This document shows positions 55,594 to 63,100 of a stretch of 64,000 bases of DNA, in pieces; position 1 is the stretch's first letter, and every line of letters begins with the position of its first letter. A program made the position numbers and the translations under genes. The notes under the pieces were generated by a model. The model did not search any database. It was not told the DNA's origin and saw only the letters and a program-made list of their open reading frames with translations. This DNA comes from Sepioteuthis lessoniana (Eukaryota > Mollusca > Cephalopoda > Myopsida > Loliginidae): the NCBI GenBank assembly GCA_963585895.1, contig CAUZXS010002453.1:1-64000 (forward strand), written 5' to 3'.

Positions 55594-58500
55594 TTACTGC
55601 TTGTGAGTTTTTCACACCAGTGTTAGCTAGTGGTCTTTCACTGAAGTTTGAGCGGCAGCAATTCTCTTCAGGTCTACCAGATCCTTCAGAGTATTCAGGT
55701 TGATGTTAACAATGCTGTAGTCTGGATGGTTTTGATTCTTCCACTTGATTTCCAGTTTCTCCAGTCTCCTTTACCAGCCTTTTGGGACTATTCCAAGTGC
55801 CCCAACTACAATTGGTATCACTGTCATCTTCATTCCCCACAGTTTTTTTAGGTCTCTGGCAAGGTGCTAGTATTTGTCCATCTTTTTGTTTTCTTTTATT
55901 TTCACTCAGGGGTCCACTAGAATAGCAAAATCCATTTGATGGCAAATTCTCTTTATTTCTTAATAGATTTGGTTTAGTCTTCTGGATGATTATTATAATT
56001 ATTATTATTGTTATTATCACTATTATGTCTTAAAAAAGGATGAGAATATGACTACTTTTTTATAGTGTCATTATGTTGAAATTTGATATGTAAAGTTGTT
56101 TTTATGTAATATTTTCTTTACATTTAATTTTTAAATTATTTACCTTGACAAGGATCAAAATTGCAATCATTTGATTCTTCTACAGGCAGATTGCACCTTT
56201 GGTTTCCTCGGCCAGCCACACTCTTTCTGAAACGGATCCTGTTGCCAATGTCACAACTCTTACTACAATCAGTCCATTCAGTCCAAGGTGTATAAGCACA
56301 ACCTAAGCAAGAACAAAATTATTAGTTGTAAAAATACAGTGTCAACACAAAGAATATTTGTCCTTTATTACAATTACCAGTTATTTTTTAATAGCATTTG
56401 ACTCATCTTAAAGTAAATCTATCTCCTTATTTTTGTTTCACAGAAAATATTTGTTCAGCCCAACATTTGGCTTTTATACTATTCTTTATACAGTCCTAGT
56501 TTTAATTATTGGCACTCATGAAATTTTAGTACATAATGTAGAATATCTCCTGAAAAAAAACTAAAGAAAAATCTAGTGAAATGATTTGGGTCTATTGATA
56601 ACTCATGATTGATAAAGAACAGCAAATGATAAAACAACAATTTCATATAAATTTGGTTATTTTCTATTTATTTCTGATGATATAACAAAAAATGAAAGGG
56701 TGCAAATAATTCTGACCTGGACAGTATTTTATATTGTCATAGTTTTTAATGGATTAACATCAGCCATTTATTCTGTTTCTCTATCTTAATCTAATAATGA
56801 ATGATTTTTGTTTTTTTATCATTAGTTGCAGCTGTTTAAATCACCAAACTTCTATCTTTTCAGATAAATCATGTTTTCATTTTTTAGTTTCAAAATATGA
56901 GTTTTTTCAATATATAAGTAAGTAAAGTTGGTGACCTTTGTTGAGGATGACCTGAAGACTCCCTTTTCAATAGCTACTCCACTCCCTGAATTACTCCACT
57001 TTACCCTTGATCTGTACCTAATAATGCTGAGTGTTAAGTTTGGCCACACCAAGTACCATTTTTTAAGTTTTTGGTATGACTTGACCTGAGATTGAACCTT
57101 GGTCTCCCAGACTATTGGCAAACATTCTATTCATTAGGTCAATGGCCTGGATTTCTATATATACTACTAATAATAAAGATAATAATCAACCATATTTGTA
57201 CAATGAAGGTGCTCTCTCCTGATAATACCATACTATATCCCTGTGATAATAGCATTGGCTACCAATGACCCCTGGGTCTGATATAGCTGCTGTATACTAC
57301 TCATCATAAAGATGAAAATAATTGAAAATAATCATGGAATGTAATGACAGATTTGAGTGTCATGATGGTAGGTGCTCCCATGTAGGCCAAAATTTGATAA
57401 CAGTTGTCATCTTGTAAATGTTGGCAGTTCTAATTTCAGATATATGAACAAAGATATCCCCAATAAACAACTGGATTCTCAAAGTAATGATACCCCTGAA
57501 GGCTAGAAAAGAAATAAAGCAGGGAATACAAAAAGTAATGCTACAATGCTATTTCAAAAACAACCTCACTCAAAAAAGCTATAAGGAATGGGTGATAGAC
57601 ATATGGGATAAAACTGCCATGTTTTACACACCATGCCAAAAAGCTAGTTGATCAAGAAAAAATAATTCTAAAAGCTTTATTCAACATTCTCAACAAAAAC
57701 CAAATTATCAACACTGTTGATGTAAAGCAGTGTTATTTGGGCCTTCAAAGAGATTATCCATTTTGAAATACATGTTTTCTATATAAGAACAGCCATATTG
57801 TTCAGAGAATTGCAATTTGAAGAATAGAGTCTAACTTTTGTTGTATAAAGAACATAACTGCTATAAACACATCTACTTAACAAGAATATAAACGTAACAA
57901 GTGATGAGGTTATGATATTGAGGGTTTGAGGAAGCCAGCTAAACATAACAGAAATCATTCTGAGTTATAATAAATTTAGAATTTGACCACAGAGACAATG
58001 AGAAAAATATGCATTGTGGTTTATTTATTGAATGAATAAGCAACAGAATAGCAAGAATGATCTAAGTAAATAATGAATCTTTTTTGCTTAGGTTACTTAT
58101 GTGGCATTACAGCTCAGTTTAAACTCATAACAAATAGTTCCTGAATTAGACTATATTGCATGTTTATCTGTACACAAATCACACATAAAGTGAAGCAATG
58201 CACAATACATCAGCACACCAACTACCATGATACTACCAACAACAGAAGGTATCTATCATTTTTGCTTTATTCTTCTGAAATATCAAAATATCTGATGTGA
58301 ATCAATACATACCATTACATTCTTCCTGAGTACATATCATTTGGCCACCTGTGCAAGTGCTGAAATTAGAATATTTTATAAAAAATCAAAGAATTTCAAA
58401 AACTGTAATTAAATACGGAACTGCTTCTCCTTGTTCAGAGTAACAGTCACAATATTTTTATGAAAGGGGAAAAACTATGAACAGCAACTTTAATTCTTAA

Positions 58501-60061
58501 TAGTCTTGATCATATTTAACACACAAGAAAGTAAAACAGTACATTGTGCAACAACAATATTCTTTATAAAATTAAAATTACACTATCAATAATGTAGGCT
58601 AACACATATACAAAAAGAGAATAGAAGAAAGAATACATTACAAATACAGTATGCAAAGCACAACATGTACAGTATTTAGATGATATATTAAAGTTTATAA
58701 AATATATTTTTATACAGTACAGTATAGTACATTACGGTGTCAGGAAGAGATTTACCTACTTGTAGTTCTACGGCCAAACTCATCAGTGGACTCCAAATTT
58801 ATATCAGCCAAATTTTATAATAGTGCCTATATCTGGGGCCCATCAGAAAACTACCCATAGCTCATCAATTACAACTTATTGTACATAGGAATTTATGGTT
58901 TTGGATATATTAGACATATAAATTTACCAACCCCTCTCCCATGAACAGGATGTGACATAAGGTCAATATTTAAGTAGAGTTTAATAAGTTTGAATTCAGA
59001 GTTTTCCTTCTTCTAGATCAGTTACCATACCAAGGTTGCTATACCTTTCCCAAGGGTATTAGTCTGAAAGTAAATGTAATTGTGAATCTGGAGTTTGAAC
59101 TCACTTAAATACTTGAATTCAGCACTTTAGCCATAAAATCATGGGAACTGTTGTAACCAAACAAAAGGTTATTGAATGAGAAATAACCAAAATGGAGGTT
59201 GGAAATGAAATGGAAGTCTTTATAACATAAAAAAATACAATATTCGCCAGCAGCGTGAAGAAGGTAAACCATTGCTAGTGGTGTACTACTAAATCAGCAT
59301 ATTCACCCCCTTCACAATAGTGTTCAGCATATTTTTGAGGAATGGGACATACACATTAATGTTCATAGGTACAGTATATCACAGGAACTCCACAAGAAGC
59401 ACTTGAAGCACATTGGATCATGATATCTTATTACCTTTTTAAAATGCAAAACATTGCAAGAAATGCAAGACTTACCACAGATTGGGAAACAAAACTCATG
59501 ATTGAGACTGGCTTGTACCAAGACAAAATCTTTATATTCTAAATTTGTGTATATGTATATTCACTGTGATTATTGATTAAATTGATTCATAATATATGAA
59601 TTTTATGCACTAATGATTTTCTGAAACATTTTTACTCTTTATATGTCATCTGCTTTTGACTACAAAAATAAAAAAAATATTCCATTTAATTATTGATCAT
59701 AAACTTGTAAATGATCAGATCTGTGAAGGTTAAATCTTTTAAAATCAAGATTCAAATAAGAATCATAATTTCTTAAAGAATTTACTTTCTCATTTATACA
59801 GTTATGAGGCATTAAAAAAAAGATTTAATTTTAAGGAAATTCTGCATTGAATTTTTCTTCTCATATTCTATTTTGAGTATTTTGTAAAGATATTTATTTA
59901 ATAATCTGATCTAATTTGTTGTTTTCACTGAATTTACTCCTGTTTTCATAACTAAAAAAATCTTATCATTTTTCAGAAAAAAATTATGCACCTTACCATC
60001 CAAATCCACCAAATATCTGCCCCCCCTCACCTGTATCTGGGTGTGCATGTGTGTATATGTA

Positions 60062-60132
<71 letters not shown>

Positions 60133-63100
60133 ACAAGCAAAAATTATGAAAGCAGTTTTGCATCAGTAACCCAATTATTTCATAGTCTGTTAGTTCCACA
60201 ATTAGAAACAATTTCATCCTTAGTTTTGCTAAGTGTTTCCTATGGATAAAATACTATATCCTATTATTTAATATTTTGAGACAAAATTAAAGCTTGTATG
60301 ATCTTTGTATCCTTACCAGTTATTACAATAAACAAATACAGTAACACCTTCACCAATTTCATCACTGGCATAAGCTGTTTCCTCGTCACTGCTTGCCCCA
60401 TTTATTCCATCTTTTTCAATCCATCCAATCACTTCACCAGGCATGAATCCAAGCATTGAATCAATATCACAGGGATTCAATTTGCAATCTGAAGAAAGAA
60501 ATGTTTTTAGATATCAGATAAAGTTAGAAGGAGAGAATCAGATCTTTAAATGTTTCTCAGTTTTGAGAGCCACATATGTCTCTCAGAGTTTCTTGGGACA
60601 TGTTTAAAGACTGTAAATGAAACAGCTTTAAGCACCTTTATTAATTAATCTTAAGAATTGTCTGTTAAGGTGTTGTGTGACAGTGTTTAAGTTAAGAGAT
60701 GTCACATTTAATAAAAACGAATCTGTATAAAAGATGTCTATAAAAATTTGAGAAATGGAATGGATAATATTTACAGAAATGTTCTCATTTATAAAGTATG
60801 CTTTGAATTGAGCTCAACAAAACTGGATATTTTAAACAAACTTTGTTTTTTATCCAACAGTGCTATGAGGAGTATCATGAGGAGAATCTCCTCATGTGCT
60901 TTTTACTTGAGCAATTTTAAAAATTTACTTCTATCTTGCCACCCTCTTCAAAGCAGTTTTAGATCTTTAATAGCTGTACATTTTTTAAAGTATTTATATT
61001 GGCATTAGCTTGGTTATAGAATAAAAGTCAAAGGTGATATCAAACAGTCTCAGGAGATGGAACACACTGGTTGGAATTTCTCTTAGACTGGTTGTCATCA
61101 AGGCTATAGATTTAACTCTATTTACTTAACAATTTAAGAAATCCTTTACTTTTCTAATCAATAAGTGAACAGAAAAAAGGCATTCTTGAAAACATTTTTG
61201 AAATTGAATGATGAAACTAACATTTTTCTTCTTCTGTAACTTTACCAGTGGTAGCAATCTCTATTTCTGTTGTGGTAATTGATGGCAGGATGGTTGATAA
61301 AGGTGATGTAGCTTTGAAAATAAAATAGAAAAATGAAATGAAGAAGTGTGTGGAAAAATATTGATATTTAAGTTAAGATCAACAAATATAAATTTTATTA
61401 TTATTAAAACATATAGAAAATCGATAAAATAAAGAATAAATTTAATTGGAAAAAATACTGAAACACATTAATGATAAAGCATAATCAGAATCCAAATTTA
61501 GAATAATGATTTATTAATATTGGTTAATAAATGGAACCTTAAATAGGTTTCAATTTAGAATAAAAAAGATGAAAACATTCACCTAGGAGGAAAAGCAGAA
61601 ATGAAAAATGCATAGTAGATTTGAAAGTAACTCACGAAGAGATGTTGAAATGCCTGGAAGAATTGGAGTAGTTACGACAGGTGGAGCTGGAGGTCCAGTT
61701 GTAACAGTAGGTGTTGCTTGTGGTGTTGTTGATGTTATTACAAATAGAGGTGGAGGTTTTGCTGTTACAGGAGGTATTATTGGTGGTACACTTGGTGTTG
61801 CTACTGGCGGAGCTGGAGGTGCAGTTGTTACAGCAGGTGTTGCTAGTGTTGTATTTGGTAATATTAAAAACGGAGGTGGAGGTTTTGCTGTTATAGGAGG
61901 TATTATTGGTGGTACACTTGGTGTTGCTACAGGTGGAGCTGGAGGTCCAGTAGTTACAGCAGGTGTTGCTTGTGGTGTTGATGATAGTATTACAAATGGA
62001 GGTGGAGGTTTTGCTGTTACTGGAGGTATTATTGGTGGTACACTTGGTGTTGCTACAGGCGGAGCTGGAGGTCCAGTAGTTACAGCAGGTGTTGCTTGTG
62101 GTGTTGATGATAGCATTACAAATGGAGGTGGAGGTTTTGCTGTTACTGGAGGTATTATTGGTGGTACACTTGGTGTTGCTACAGGTGGAGCTGGAGGTGC
62201 AGTTGTTACAGCAGGTGTTGCTTGTGGTGTTGATGATAGTATTACAAATGGAGGTGGAGGTTTTGCTGTTACAGGAGGTATTATTGGTGGTACACTTGGT
62301 GTTGCTACAGGTGGAGCTGGAGGTGCAGTAGTTACAGCAGGTGTTGCTTGTGGTGTTGATGATAGCATTACAAATGGAGGTGGAGGTTTTGCTGTTACAG
62401 GAGGTATTATTGGTGGTACACTTGGTGTTGCTACTGGCGGAGCTGGAGGTGCAGTAGTTACAGCAGGTGTTGCTTGAGGTGTTGTTGGTGTTATTACAAA
62501 TGGAGGTGGAGGTTTTGCTGTTACAGGAGGTATTATTGGTGGTACACTTGGTGTTGCTACTGGCGGAGCTGGAGGTCCAGTAGTTACAGCAGGTGTTGCT
62601 TGTGGTGTCGATGATAGCATTACAAATGGAGGTGGAGGTTTTGCTGTTACTGGAGGTATTATTGGTGGTACACTTGGTGTTGCTACAGGTGGAGCTGGAG
62701 GTGCAGTAGTTACAGCAGGTGTTGCTTGTGGTGTCGATGATAGCATTACAAATGGAGGTGGAGGTTTTGCTGTTACAGGAGGTATTATTGGTGGTACACT
62801 TGGTGTTGCTACAGGCGGAGCTGGAGGTCCAGTAGTTACAGCAGGTGTTGCTTGAGGTGTTGTTGGTGTTATTACAAATGGAGGTGGAGGTTTTGCTGTT
62901 ACGGGAGGTATTATTGGTGGTACACTTGGTGTTGCTACAGGCGGAGCTGGAGGTCCAGTAGTTACAGCAGGTGTTGCTTGTGGTGTTGATGATAGTATTA
63001 CAAATGGAGGTGGAGGCTTTGCTGTTACAGGAGGTATTATTGGTGGTACACTTGGTGTTGATACAGGCGGAGCTGGAGGTGCAGTTGTTACAGAAGGTGT

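Noticed and set aside
55422-55703. Frame with a poly-Tyr run
   Set aside because: Translation of the (ATT)n tail of a LINE fragment.
61608-62477. Plus-strand 289-codon Gly-rich frame over the tandem array, and similar Leu/Val-rich frames at 61711, 62089 and 62971
   Set aside because: They are antisense shadows of the Pro/Thr repeat. The minus-strand frame continues across the whole array into a matching splice donor, and the plus frames stop at random copies.
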